Below are positions 1-9,713 of a stretch of DNA of 64,000 nucleotides, in pieces. Each line of letters starts with the position of its first letter. The stretch's first letter is position 1. The notes below the pieces were generated by a model. That model worked only from the letters and a program-made list of their open reading frames with translations, did no database searches and had not been told where the DNA came from. Source of the DNA: UBA5072 sp041737175 (GTDB lineage Bacteria; Bacteroidota; Bacteroidia; Bacteroidales; UBA10428); NCBI GenBank assembly GCA_041737175.1, contig JBGSSF010000024.1, forward strand, positions 276,136-340,135. Reading direction: 5' to 3'. Position numbers and translations under genes: made by a program.

Positions 1-22
1 ATAAGCCTTGATTCACAGCTGT

Positions 23-427
23 TTACTGCCAGACACCTATAATTCCTCCTGCCACGGCATAATTTACAGCCAGGTAACCGGCGTTAATCAGAAAGAGCTT
101 GAAAGATCTGCCTTCGAACAGATAAATCGTGCCAAGTGAAGCGGCTGCCCAGCCGATCCCTGCCAATGCTCCGGCAGTTATGCCCCAAACAAGGCCGGCA
201 TCCGGTCCAAGGAAAGCAGCCAGATTGAAGCAAATGATAAGCGCCAGGAGGAAAGTAAGGCCAAATGTTTTAACCATGCTGGTTTGCTTGATTTTTTCTT
301 CAGAAAGCCCGGCTTCTCTCATCCAAACGTTTGCGAAAGAAAAGGGTGCGTACCAGAGAAAACCGATCACAAAGCTTGATAAAGCCGCTGCCAGAACGGC
401 CAGGTAATTGATCTGCGATAAATCCAT
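23..427 (-). CDS. DUF1761-like small integral membrane protein
   Basis: A hydrophobic protein of about 134 residues with four likely membrane segments. The start MDLSQINYLAVLAAAL and the early FLWYAPFSF segment resemble the DUF1761 family, whose function is unknown. I chose the Met at 427 rather than the upstream Met at 466 because the extra 13 residues precede the family-like N-terminus. It is transcribed away from the large secreted-protein gene that starts at 763, so the two are divergent. The left neighbour lies outside the window, so operon membership cannot be judged. Family assignment is by general resemblance only. Confidence 0.7.
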   Translation of the reverse strand: MDLSQINYLAVLAAALSSFVIGFLWYAPFSFANVWMREAGLSEEKIKQTSMVKTFGLTFLLALIICFNLAAFLGPDAGLVWGITAGALAGIGWAAASLGTIYLFEGRSFKLFLINAGYLAVNYAVAGGIIGVWQ

Positions 428-762
428 ATTACTTATTATTAAGAGGTTAATACGAAATTCCTGCATAAATCACCGCATGTCGCATGGGTTTTTTATGCTT
501 TGTTTAACAAATGACAAACCAAAAAGTTTCCGGTATCTTTCCCATGGTCAAATAATTGCGTTCATCACGGCAAATACCGCATTCATCCACTGTTTGAAAC
601 CATTCGTCAAAAAATGCGTATACCACCTTACTATGTTCAGATGATTTCAGAGTATAGATAAGGCATGACTTATACCGGGCAATAGCCCTGATGGCAAGAG
701 GAGGGAGATGCATTGAAATAATTACTGGATCTGTCAGGCAACGCAATTATTAAGCAACAGGT
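428..762. other. 335-nt divergent intergenic region
   Basis: This gap separates the DUF1761-like gene from the secreted repeat protein. Two short open frames cross it (408-644 plus, 504-746 minus). Neither shows a recognisable domain, a signal peptide or a convincing start, so I do not call them genes. A TATCTTTC sequence near 534 resembles the Bacteroidota -7 element, but it is over 200 nt from the next start. The region probably carries the promoter of the secretion operon; I could not place it confidently. Confidence 0.4.
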
Positions 763-3700
763 ATGAGGGGCACATTAACAAAACTACTCACCGTAACATC
801 GTTATTAGTAAGCTTGTTTTCGCCAAAGGTTACCGGTCAGTGCGCACTGATCACCGACAATTACAGCGGACAAGTAGCCGGAAGCGTTTGTGCCCCTGTT
901 AACCTGAACATGGACGTACGCTACAAGTTTATCCTACCGGTTGATCCTTCCCGTGTTCAAATTCTTTATGTATGGAACGATGGAACAGGTGCCACTTCTG
1001 TTGTACCTGCGATTTCCCAGGGGGACACTATTTTTACAGCTACCGCATCCCATATCTATCCTCCGGCAGACCAATGCAGTTACACTGCGGAAGCTTATGT
1101 GATTTATGACGGAGTGCAGTGCGTCAGCAGCAGCCGGCAGGAACAAACATTCAGCGCATGGGCCAGGGACAATCAAAATGGCGCGGTGATCATCACAGAT
1201 CCGGTGGTGGCCCAGTTCTGTGAGGGGGAGGATATTATTGATGTAAGATTTACAGACAATTCCACCTTTAACTGCAATATCAATATTGAACCCGATAAGC
1301 CCAACCGGATTACACGCTGGGTTCAGTTTATTTACGGTACAACCACCATTGGCGGTGACCGCATTCCCAATGTTACCATCCGCGATCCGCTTGGGAACGT
1401 ATTCCAAATGACGGATGCGGCCGGCAATTCATTACCGCCCGTATCCGGGCCCATTGTGGAAATACCCATACCGGCAGACGGTCCGACTGAGATTTCATGG
1501 CCCATAAGCGCACCAGCCGGCGGAATCGCCGGAGATATTTTTGAGATCACACTCCGGAACTGGAATATCTGCAATCCTTATGACAGGAATCCTTTTGATG
1601 CCATTCCACCCTCTGACTTAATCGATGGAGACAATGATCCCATTACAACAACAGCGCTGATCGAAATTATCACCACACCGCCTGTGATTACCAATCCTTC
1701 TCTGGAGTTTTGCGCAGGTAGTCCCATAAACCTTACATTGGCGACTTCAGGTGGACAGGTCAACTGGTACACCGATTCCTTATTGACCAATCATATCCAT
1801 ACTGGCAACAGTTTCGATCCTACTGGCGCACCAACCTTTATCGACAATTCAACGGGAGGCAGTTATTCCTTCTGGGTAACCGAGAGCATCGGAGCATGTG
1901 CTAGCGCACCCAGCAAAATTACCTTCAGGATATTTGATACACCCGCACCCGCTCCTGATGCCGGTGCTGATGATGTGATATGCGATAGTCAGTACCTGCT
2001 CAATGGCAATGTACCCGTGATCGGTATCGGGTCATGGACAACCTCCGGCAGTGCTGTAATTGCCAATCCGGGTAATCCAGGTACCTTTGTACACAACCTG
2101 GCGTCCGGTCCCAATCTTTTCAGATGGACCATAACAAACGGTCCCTGCGTATCGGTTGATGAAGTAATCATAACCAGAGATCTCCAGCCTGATCCGGCAT
2201 CAGCGGGTTTAGACCAGGCATTTTGCAATACAAGCATAGCTTCCCTGCATGGCAATGCACCCACCAACAACGGAAGGGGAACCTGGTCGGTTGCAACGGG
2301 GCATGCAGATTTCAGTGATACACATGATCGGTTTGCGCAGGCTTCGGATTTATCAGGCGGATTGAGCAAACTCGCATGGACAATAACAAGCCGTTACGGA
2401 GCCTGTATTACAACAAGCGATACAGTTGCAATATTGCGCGACCTGACTCCTGATCCCGCATATGCAGGACCCGACCGGGGTGTATGTGATTCTCTGGCAG
2501 TGAATATGGACGCCCTTCCTGCCAGTAATGGAGGAACGGGAACCTGGAATGTAGTATCTGGCGGAGGCATAATGTCAGATATACACGATCCGGTTTCCCT
2601 GGTCTCGAATTTATCATTTGGAAGCAATGAATTCCGGTGGAATGTTGTAAGCCGGTATGGCATATGCCCGGGAAGCCATGATAATGTCATCATTACGCGT
2701 GATGCTGCACCCGCACCTGCGTTTGCCGGCCTGGATCAGAATCTTTGCAGTTCTGTTACAGCACCCCTCGGAGCCAATAATGCCACAGTTGGGACCGGTA
2801 ACTGGTATGTTGTGACCAATCCTTCGGGAACCCCGCCGGTATTTAATCCAGGTGCCGGCAATCCCAATGCGACAGTGCAGATTTTATCCGGGAACGAGGG
2901 TATTTATGCGTTTGCCTGGACGATAGTAAATGGCAGTTGCACAACCTCCGACACCATACAGGTTGATTTTGGAATGCCGGTTCCTCCGGCTGATGCAGGT
3001 CCTGCCGATACAGTCTGTGGTGCTACCGCAGCCCTTGAGGGTAACGATCCGGGGATTGGTACCGGCACATGGCGTAAGATTAGCGGATCAGGACCGGTTT
3101 CCTTTATGCCAGATGAACATGCAAGAGCAGTATTCGCAACCATCCATCCCGGGCAGGAAGGTCTTTATTCTTTCGAATGGCGCATTACGAGCGGATCATG
3201 CCCTCCGAGTAGTGATACTGTTGACCTGTTTTACAAACCCTCCCCGGGAATTCCTGCAGCAACTGATGCTGAAAGGTGCGGTCCGGGATCTGTTTTGCTG
3301 ACATCGACCCTTGGAACCAACGGAGACATCAATCGCTGGTATGAAAATGCCACGGGTGGAACCGTGCTGTCAGAGAGTATTAATTATACCACACCATCCC
3401 TGTCAGCAGATGCTGACTACTGGGTGGCCAGTTATGACTATACCACCGGGTGTGAAAGCAACCGCAGGCGTGTTCAGGTGATGATTCATGAGATACCCGA
3501 TAACCCTGATGTTTCAGATATCCAGCATTGCGGAAATGCAAGCGTTACCCTTACGGCAACCATCGGGAACGCTGGCACCACCAACCGGTGGTATGATGCA
3601 TCAACCGGTGGCAATATGATCGCGCAGGCGGAATCCTATACCACACCGGTATTGTCGGGTCCTGTATCTTATTGGGTCAGCAGTTATAATGACAGCACTG

Positions 3701-6534
3701 GTTGTGAAAGCAGCAGGATACAGGTCACAGCAAGGATCGATATAATACCGGATGTGCCGGTTATCATTAATGCAAGCCGATGTGGTGAAGGAGCAGTGGA
3801 TCTGGTTTCTTCCATCGGGAACAACGGTACCGGCAACCGCTGGTATGATGCCCCGGTTGGTGGAACCATGCTTGATACCGCATTGATATATCGAACACCC
3901 TATCTCACCACTTCTGCTTCTTACTGGGTTTCGACAATCAATTCCACAACAGGTTGCGCAAGTCCGAGAACCCGGGTAGTGGCCCAGATCAATCCAATTC
4001 CGGAATTTCCGGATGCTGTTGATGTTACCCAATGCGGTCCCGATTCCGTGTACCTGTTTTCCACACCCGGCAACAATGGTACCATAAGCAGATGGTATGA
4101 CAGTCTTACCGGCGGAAATCTTCTGATGCAGGGAAATACATACCTGACGAATTATCTCACGGCAACAAAAAGATATTATGTTTCGAGTTACAATGAATCA
4201 ACCGGTTGTGAAAGCAGCAGGAAAGAAGTAGTGGTTGCTGTTCTTCCTGTTCCTGCCGCTAATTCAATAATAGGTCCTTCGCTTGTGGGGATCAACCAGA
4301 CCAATGTTATCTATTCGGTGAATTATCAACCGGGTTCAACATATGACTGGTCCATACCACCGGGAATAAATCTATTACTGGAGAATCAGAATTTCGTAAT
4401 TGTCGAATTCCCCAACATAGGCAATTACAATCTCATGGTCACGGAGACCAACAGCGTCGGTTGTGTCGGGCCTCCGGCTATAAAACCCGTTGAGGTGAAA
4501 GCGGATGTGATTGTTTTGAACATCAACACCACCCTGGAAGACGCCTGCGCAGGTAACGACCTTCAGCTGTCAGTTATTCCTGCCGGAGGAACCCCTTCTT
4601 ATACATTTGCCTGGGACGGAGACACACAGTATCTGTCAGCGACAGATGTCTCCAACCCGGTTTTCAATTCGCCGGATCCGGGTGCATACTGGGTTTCAAT
4701 AATGGTAAGTGATATCAACGGCAATAACAGTTCGGACAAGATCCAGGTCAATGTATACGACAATCCACAGACACAGATCATGGCAGCGGACACCCTGGTC
4801 TGTGCTGGGACGGACCTGCCCTTAAATGCTGTGGTAAGCGGAGGATCTGGCATTTACACTACCTATTCCTGGAGCGGGCAAACCCTGCCACTTTCGGAAA
4901 CAGACATAGTTAATCCATTCTTCAACACCTATTTACGGGGCGAATATGATCTGACTTTCACGGTTACCGATAACCATGGATGTAAGGCATCTGATTCCAT
5001 TACCATTTACAGCGATTCACCATTGTCGTCCTTTACCATCAATGCGGTTCCCGGATGTAGTCCGGTACATGCAGGTTTCTTCAACCAGTCGGACAACGCA
5101 ACAAGCTATTTATGGAATTTTGGAGATGGTTTTACCAGCAACCAGGAAAATCCCTACCATGATTTTGTGAATCAGTCATCATCGGTAGAGTACTTCAATA
5201 TAAGACTAACGGCCATCAGCGCTTACGGATGCGTACATACTTCCAATGACTATATTACAGTATATCCGAATCCTGAATTGACCATTGTTACCTACCCCGA
5301 GAAGGCCTGTGCCCCTGCGGATATACTGCTTTCGTCCACTCCCGGAGGATTCAGTTATTACTGGGATTTTGGAGACGGGAATCAGGAAGGTGGCAATTTC
5401 AATATCATGCACACTTTTGAGAATCATACGGACAGGGATACGGCATTTCTTGTGAGTCTTGTATCCACCTCATTTTTTGGCTGTGAAGATACCGGGTACA
5501 CACAAATAATCGTTCATCCTGCCCCCCAGGCAGCTTTTACGGCTGATCCCCCATCGCAAATGATGCCCGACAGGACCGTGTTTTTTACCAATACCACACA
5601 AACCGGGAACTGGATCTATCAATGGCGGTTTGGCGACGACATCGTCTCTACGGAACGTGATCCTGGCCCGCATACTTATCCTGGTCCGGCCGATTACCTG
5701 GTGACACTTGTGGTAAGAGGAGAGCATTGTTCCGACAGCACCTGGCAGAGTGTTGAAATATTGCCTCATCCGCCTGTGGCAGAGTTTAAACCTGTTGAAC
5801 CAGGTTGTATGCCCCTGACCATTCAGTTCGAGAACACCTCATCATACTCCAACTCATTCCTGTGGGAATTTGGTGACGGCGCTGTTTCCAATAAACCCAA
5901 TCCAGAGTACACCTATTATGAGCCCGGAACCTATAAGATCAAACTTACAGCCTGGGGTGACGGAGGAACAGATTCATACAGTACTGTGAATAATGTTTGG
6001 GTGCTTCCCAATGCTTATTTTGAAATCGCGCCGAGGTTTGTCTATGTAAATGACCAGGAAGTGCACTTTTTCAATTTGTCGGACAACGGGGACATTTATC
6101 TGTGGGACTTCGGGGATGGAACAGGATCAAGCAACATGAGCCCGACCCATATGTATACCATGGAAGGGAATTATGATGTCACGCTGAACGTTTGGACGGC
6201 CAATGACTGCTATGATCTCTATGTTCTTGAAACCGCTGTCCTGGTTGAACCAACGGGAAGGATTGTATTCCCGAACGTATTTCGACCTGAATCACCCATT
6301 GAGGAGAACCGGGTATTTAAACCGGGGGTCATTGACCATGTGGAAGAATACCACCTGATGGTATTCAATCGCTGGGGAGAACTTATTTTTGAAAGCTTTG
6401 ACAAGGATACGGGATGGGATGGTTATGTCGATGGTAAGATGGCCAAACAGGACGTTTATGTATGGAAGGTGGAAGGCAAGTATTCAGGGGGTCAGACCTT
6501 CGGTCAGTCGGGTGATGTTACACTGATGCATTAA
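763..6534 (+). CDS. Large secreted Ig-like/PKD repeat protein with gliding (CHU_C) C-terminal domain
   Basis: A 1923-residue probable type IX secretion cargo. Residues 1-26 form a signal peptide ending near VTGQ. Residues about 396-825 hold five related Ig-like repeats, each with a xPAxAGxDxxxC start and a TW(T/N)I or RW end. Residues about 837-1163 hold four repeats of about 83 residues, each with a CG...NRWYD...STGCESSR pattern. Five PKD-type WxFGDG motifs follow near residues 1451, 1534, 1621, 1701 and 1782. The last ~95 residues (FPNVFRP, FNRWGELIF, WDGY, DVYVWKV) match the gliding-motility-associated C-terminal domain used for export and cell-surface attachment. The PorP/SprF gene follows after 12 nt, so the two form an operon like sprB-sprF modules. 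Its role is probably adhesion or substrate contact; the ligand is unknown. Confidence 0.9.
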   Translation: MRGTLTKLLTVTSLLVSLFSPKVTGQCALITDNYSGQVAGSVCAPVNLNMDVRYKFILPVDPSRVQILYVWNDGTGATSVVPAISQGDTIFTATASHIYPPADQCSYTAEAYVIYDGVQCVSSSRQEQTFSAWARDNQNGAVIITDPVVAQFCEGEDIIDVRFTDNSTFNCNINIEPDKPNRITRWVQFIYGTTTIGGDRIPNVTIRDPLGNVFQMTDAAGNSLPPVSGPIVEIPIPADGPTEISWPISAPAGGIAGDIFEITLRNWNICNPYDRNPFDAIPPSDLIDGDNDPITTTALIEIITTPPVITNPSLEFCAGSPINLTLATSGGQVNWYTDSLLTNHIHTGNSFDPTGAPTFIDNSTGGSYSFWVTESIGACASAPSKITFRIFDTPAPAPDAGADDVICDSQYLLNGNVPVIGIGSWTTSGSAVIANPGNPGTFVHNLASGPNLFRWTITNGPCVSVDEVIITRDLQPDPASAGLDQAFCNTSIASLHGNAPTNNGRGTWSVATGHADFSDTHDRFAQASDLSGGLSKLAWTITSRYGACITTSDTVAILRDLTPDPAYAGPDRGVCDSLAVNMDALPASNGGTGTWNVVSGGGIMSDIHDPVSLVSNLSFGSNEFRWNVVSRYGICPGSHDNVIITRDAAPAPAFAGLDQNLCSSVTAPLGANNATVGTGNWYVVTNPSGTPPVFNPGAGNPNATVQILSGNEGIYAFAWTIVNGSCTTSDTIQVDFGMPVPPADAGPADTVCGATAALEGNDPGIGTGTWRKISGSGPVSFMPDEHARAVFATIHPGQEGLYSFEWRITSGSCPPSSDTVDLFYKPSPGIPAATDAERCGPGSVLLTSTLGTNGDINRWYENATGGTVLSESINYTTPSLSADADYWVASYDYTTGCESNRRRVQVMIHEIPDNPDVSDIQHCGNASVTLTATIGNAGTTNRWYDASTGGNMIAQAESYTTPVLSGPVSYWVSSYNDSTGCESSRIQVTARIDIIPDVPVIINASRCGEGAVDLVSSIGNNGTGNRWYDAPVGGTMLDTALIYRTPYLTTSASYWVSTINSTTGCASPRTRVVAQINPIPEFPDAVDVTQCGPDSVYLFSTPGNNGTISRWYDSLTGGNLLMQGNTYLTNYLTATKRYYVSSYNESTGCESSRKEVVVAVLPVPAANSIIGPSLVGINQTNVIYSVNYQPGSTYDWSIPPGINLLLENQNFVIVEFPNIGNYNLMVTETNSVGCVGPPAIKPVEVKADVIVLNINTTLEDACAGNDLQLSVIPAGGTPSYTFAWDGDTQYLSATDVSNPVFNSPDPGAYWVSIMVSDINGNNSSDKIQVNVYDNPQTQIMAADTLVCAGTDLPLNAVVSGGSGIYTTYSWSGQTLPLSETDIVNPFFNTYLRGEYDLTFTVTDNHGCKASDSITIYSDSPLSSFTINAVPGCSPVHAGFFNQSDNATSYLWNFGDGFTSNQENPYHDFVNQSSSVEYFNIRLTAISAYGCVHTSNDYITVYPNPELTIVTYPEKACAPADILLSSTPGGFSYYWDFGDGNQEGGNFNIMHTFENHTDRDTAFLVSLVSTSFFGCEDTGYTQIIVHPAPQAAFTADPPSQMMPDRTVFFTNTTQTGNWIYQWRFGDDIVSTERDPGPHTYPGPADYLVTLVVRGEHCSDSTWQSVEILPHPPVAEFKPVEPGCMPLTIQFENTSSYSNSFLWEFGDGAVSNKPNPEYTYYEPGTYKIKLTAWGDGGTDSYSTVNNVWVLPNAYFEIAPRFVYVNDQEVHFFNLSDNGDIYLWDFGDGTGSSNMSPTHMYTMEGNYDVTLNVWTANDCYDLYVLETAVLVEPTGRIVFPNVFRPESPIEENRVFKPGVIDHVEEYHLMVFNRWGELIFESFDKDTGWDGYVDGKMAKQDVYVWKVEGKYSGGQTFGQSGDVTLMH

Positions 6535-6546
6535 CAGGAAGTAATT

Positions 6547-7545
6547 ATGATGAGGATTATCCTGATACTGACGTTTATTTTATCCTTTTTCCGCGGATTT
6601 TCACAGGATCCACAGTTCTCGCAATTTTATTCAAACTACCTCTACCTGGCTCCTTCTTTCGCCGGATTGACCGATAAAAACCGCATTGCCTTCAATTACC
6701 GCAACCAATGGCCGGAAATTAAGTATGGATACCAGACCTATTCGGTATCATTCGATAAATACATTGAAAAGTTTAAAAGCGGTATCGGCATACTGGTTTT
6801 TCAGGATGTGGCAGGCACCGGGCGGTTAACAACTACAAGCATTGGTTTACAGTACTCCTATGATTTCAGTATCACGGAAAACTGGCATGTAAGGCCAGGT
6901 ATGCATTTCAATTACACGGAACGGGGCATTGACTTTGAAAGATTGCTTTGGAACGACCAGATATCAGCAAGCGGTAACGCGCCCGTTTCAGCCGAATTGG
7001 TTCCCATGGAAAAGGCCGGTGATATAGACTTTTCCACCTCTGTTTTGACCTATTCGGGCCGTTTTTGGCTGGGATCCAGCGTGGATCATCTGCTGAGACC
7101 TAACCAGTCCTTGTATTTCTACGAAGAAGAAGATGGCAATCCTGCCAAAGTTCCTGTGAGGTATTCCTTTTTCGGCGGCGTGAAATTTGTTCGTCCGGAA
7201 CACTTGCTGAGACCCATTCCCACCAGTATTCAGCTGGCCTTCCTTTACAGGCAACAGCAACAATTCAGGCAGCTTGACCTGGGTGTTTACTGGCATCGCA
7301 GCCCGCTGGTAATAGGAATCTGGTACAGGGGGATTCCTTTTTACAAAGAAGTGTTTAACCGGGATGCTTTTACCTTACTGCTGGGAGTAAAATCAAAGAA
7401 CATGAATATCGGGTACAGTTACGATTTCACGGTCTCCAAATTAATGGCCGAGACGGGGGGTTCCCATGAGATATCATTGAGCTATACTTTCAAGACCAAA
7501 CCCTTAAAGCATAAAATCAGGATGGTTCCGTGCCCGGAGTTTTAA
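6547..7545 (+). CDS. PorP/SprF family type IX secretion membrane protein
   Basis: A 332-residue outer-membrane protein with a signal peptide of about 20 residues (MMRIILILTFILSFFRGFSQ). The family signature DPQFSQFYSNYLYLAPSFAG follows at once. The rest is rich in alternating beta-strand patterns (IGLQYSYDF, MNIGYSYDF, EISLSYTF), consistent with a barrel. PorP/SprF proteins work with a cognate CHU_C-type cargo at the type IX translocon and help it reach or stay at the surface. The cargo gene ends only 12 nt upstream, so this is most likely its dedicated partner rather than the core PorP of the machine. ATG at 6550 is an equally possible start. Confidence 0.9.
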   Translation: MMRIILILTFILSFFRGFSQDPQFSQFYSNYLYLAPSFAGLTDKNRIAFNYRNQWPEIKYGYQTYSVSFDKYIEKFKSGIGILVFQDVAGTGRLTTTSIGLQYSYDFSITENWHVRPGMHFNYTERGIDFERLLWNDQISASGNAPVSAELVPMEKAGDIDFSTSVLTYSGRFWLGSSVDHLLRPNQSLYFYEEEDGNPAKVPVRYSFFGGVKFVRPEHLLRPIPTSIQLAFLYRQQQQFRQLDLGVYWHRSPLVIGIWYRGIPFYKEVFNRDAFTLLLGVKSKNMNIGYSYDFTVSKLMAETGGSHEISLSYTFKTKPLKHKIRMVPCPEF

Positions 7546-7581
7546 CGCGCCGGTTGGGGATGTTCAAAGAAATGGCTGAAT

Positions 7582-8310
7582 TCAGGAAGTCCGCAGGATA
7601 AAAGTGACATGCCTGGGCCGATGGATTCCTGTTTTATTGAACCGGCCAATGACGTCTTTCGCCTTGTTCCTGTAGAAATAATAAAAATCAGTTCCGCGTA
7701 ACCGGTCCACTCTTTTGTTCAGCCGATCCGACATGGCTTGAATTTCGTTGACATTCATAGCATCGCCTGTAATTTCGGAATGTGTGAACTGCTCCTGAAC
7801 TTTAAAATTGCTTGCTTTGATCAATGCGGTTATTTCTTTCAGGGTATAGGGTTCCCGATGATATTGTCCCAGCTGGTTATCCATTTCTGCAATAAGCCGG
7901 TGATAAAGCATATAGGTTTCCTGCATTTCCGAAAAATCTTCATTAAGCATTTCATTGATAATAATGAGACCCTGTGCTTTGCAAACGCGATTGAATTCAA
8001 TAAAGAGCGGTTGCAGCTTTTCAATATGGTGCATGGCATTGGACAAGGTAATCGTATCGAAATAATGATCGGTGAACGGCATGGTCAAGGCCGAACTATA
8101 AATCAACAGGACCGGGGAGCCCATAAATTCATTCCGGGCGGTTTTAAGCAGGTCAGCATCAAAATCGAGGCCCGCTGCGCTTTGCCATGAGCGAAAAGCT
8201 CCCATGGCAAATTTCAGAAATTCGCCTCTGCCAACGGCTACATCAAGCAAGGATCCCGCATCAAAACTGCTGATCTTGCTTTTCAGGGTAAGCATATTTT
8301 CATAATTCAT
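7582..8310 (-). CDS. Class I SAM-dependent methyltransferase
   Basis: A 242-residue protein with a Methyltransferase_11-type fold. Motif I is LLDVAVGRGEFLKF at residues about 21-34. The acidic motif II is AGLDFDADLL, and a typical post-motif follows (TITLSNAMHHIEKLQPLFIEFNRVCKAQG). A central LSNAMHH suggests a small-molecule substrate rather than nucleic acid, but no substrate can be named. It is convergent with the PorP gene (36 nt apart) and lies 89 nt downstream of alanine dehydrogenase on the same strand. I see nothing tying it to secretion. Confidence 0.85.
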   Translation of the reverse strand: MNYENMLTLKSKISSFDAGSLLDVAVGRGEFLKFAMGAFRSWQSAAGLDFDADLLKTARNEFMGSPVLLIYSSALTMPFTDHYFDTITLSNAMHHIEKLQPLFIEFNRVCKAQGLIIINEMLNEDFSEMQETYMLYHRLIAEMDNQLGQYHREPYTLKEITALIKASNFKVQEQFTHSEITGDAMNVNEIQAMSDRLNKRVDRLRGTDFYYFYRNKAKDVIGRFNKTGIHRPRHVTFILRTS

Positions 8311-8332
8311 ACCTCAGCACATGAAATTAATG

Positions 8333-8348
8333 GGTAATCGTAATTACC
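8333..8348. repeat. Short inverted repeat between methyltransferase and alanine dehydrogenase genes
   Basis: GGTAAT and ATTACC flank a CGTA loop, a perfect 6-bp stem in the 89-nt gap. No T-run follows on the minus strand, so it is a poor terminator. It may be a regulatory site or chance. Confidence 0.3.
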
Positions 8349-8399
8349 TATAAAAATAGCGATCATGAAATCAGATAACAAGGGTTTTTGTCATCTGTA

Positions 8400-9623
8400 T
8401 CAGAACGCAGCCATCAGCAGGTCAATATTTTTTGAAGGAATACCGAATTGGTTGCCCAGGTATTCATTGGTAAGAATTCCATTATAAATATACACGCTGT
8501 TCCGAACGCCCAGATTGGCTTTAAGAAAGGGCTTAAATCCGCCTGAACTGCCAACGGTTACCAGGATCGGAGAGAGGATATTACTTAAAGCAATGGACGC
8601 TGTGCGGGCAACTCTGGAAGGGAGATTGGGAACCGTATAATGAATTACATTATGTTTGGTATAGGTGGAGTCCTGCAATGTCCTGTACTCTGATGTTTCA
8701 ATGCACCCACCCTGATCGATGCTCAGGTCGATCACGACCGATCCCTTTTTCATTTCCTTAACCATATCTTCGGTTACAAAATAGTGCGGACCGGTATCCC
8801 AGAGATTAAGCGCTCCAATGACAACATCTGCCGATTTTAAAGCACGCCGTAAAACTTTCGGATGGAAAATTGACGTATGGAGTCGCTGGCCAAGGCAACG
8901 CTGCAAGGCTTCGAGCTTTTGCGGGGAATTATCAAATACCTTTACCAGCGCTCCCAGTCCGAGAGCCGCTCTGGCTGCAAATTCGGCAATGGTATCTGCG
9001 CCAATGATAATGACCTCGGTTGGCGTGATGCCCGAAATGCCTCCCAAAAGCACTCCTTTGCCTCCGTTTTGATTACTAAGCAGTTCAGCAGCAATGTTAA
9101 TGGCAGAAATTCCTGAAATGGCGCTCATGGATTGTATTACAGGGTAGTAATCATGTTCATCCCTGATCTGCTCAATGGCAAACGCGGTTACTTTTTTGTC
9201 CATCAGGGCGCGGATATATTCCTCTGATTGTTTGGTCAGATGAACTGATGAAAGGATCACCTGGTTCCCCTTCAGCATCTCAATCTCTTTGATTTCTAGG
9301 GAAGAAACTTTTATGATGATATCGGCATTTAAGACCTGCTTCTTGCTTTCAATGATAAAAGCACCACATTCGCTGTAATCGTTATCATTATACCTTGCTC
9401 CCTCACCGGCTTTTGATTCGAGAAGAACTTCATGGCCTTTTTCAACAAGTACTTCAACAGCTTCGGGAGTTAATGAAACCCGTTGCTCAATCAGCTGTTT
9501 TTCCCGGGGGATCCCAATAGTGAGCTTTTTGTACTTTTTCCCCACGGCAAGCATCTCTTCCTGAGGCATGATGCCACCATACATTAACGGATTGCTAGCA
9601 GGTTCCGGTCGTTGATCTACCAT
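8400..9623 (-). CDS. ald: Alanine dehydrogenase family protein
   Basis: A 407-residue cytoplasmic enzyme of the alanine dehydrogenase/PNT N-terminal plus C-terminal family. Alanine dehydrogenase interconverts L-alanine with pyruvate and ammonium using NAD(H). Family landmarks are the Arg in QRVSLTP, Lys105 in IIIKV, His128 in SSVHL and the Asp of IDQGG. These align with the substrate-binding and catalytic residues of the Bacillus enzyme. The Rossmann glycine motif is unusual: it reads G208-A-D210-T-I-A where a GxGxx(G/A) pattern is expected. The first ~30 residues precede the usual start (KKLTIGIPREK), so a later start is possible, but Met24 is the only internal option nearby. It is the last gene of a minus-strand run porW-porX-tsaE-ald. 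Confidence 0.85.
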   Translation of the reverse strand: MVDQRPEPASNPLMYGGIMPQEEMLAVGKKYKKLTIGIPREKQLIEQRVSLTPEAVEVLVEKGHEVLLESKAGEGARYNDNDYSECGAFIIESKKQVLNADIIIKVSSLEIKEIEMLKGNQVILSSVHLTKQSEEYIRALMDKKVTAFAIEQIRDEHDYYPVIQSMSAISGISAINIAAELLSNQNGGKGVLLGGISGITPTEVIIIGADTIAEFAARAALGLGALVKVFDNSPQKLEALQRCLGQRLHTSIFHPKVLRRALKSADVVIGALNLWDTGPHYFVTEDMVKEMKKGSVVIDLSIDQGGCIETSEYRTLQDSTYTKHNVIHYTVPNLPSRVARTASIALSNILSPILVTVGSSGGFKPFLKANLGVRNSVYIYNGILTNEYLGNQFGIPSKNIDLLMAAF

Positions 9624-9713
9624 GACTTTCAGGTTAAATTAGGACGCAAACAGACTAAGGTAATACAAATACAACAGATCATCAAATATTTCTGGCGGGG
9701 GTGAACAGAATAT

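Noticed and set aside
408..746. Two short open frames (408-644 plus, 504-746 minus) in the divergent gap
   Set aside because: No recognisable domain, signal or coding character; they overlap each other on opposite strands.
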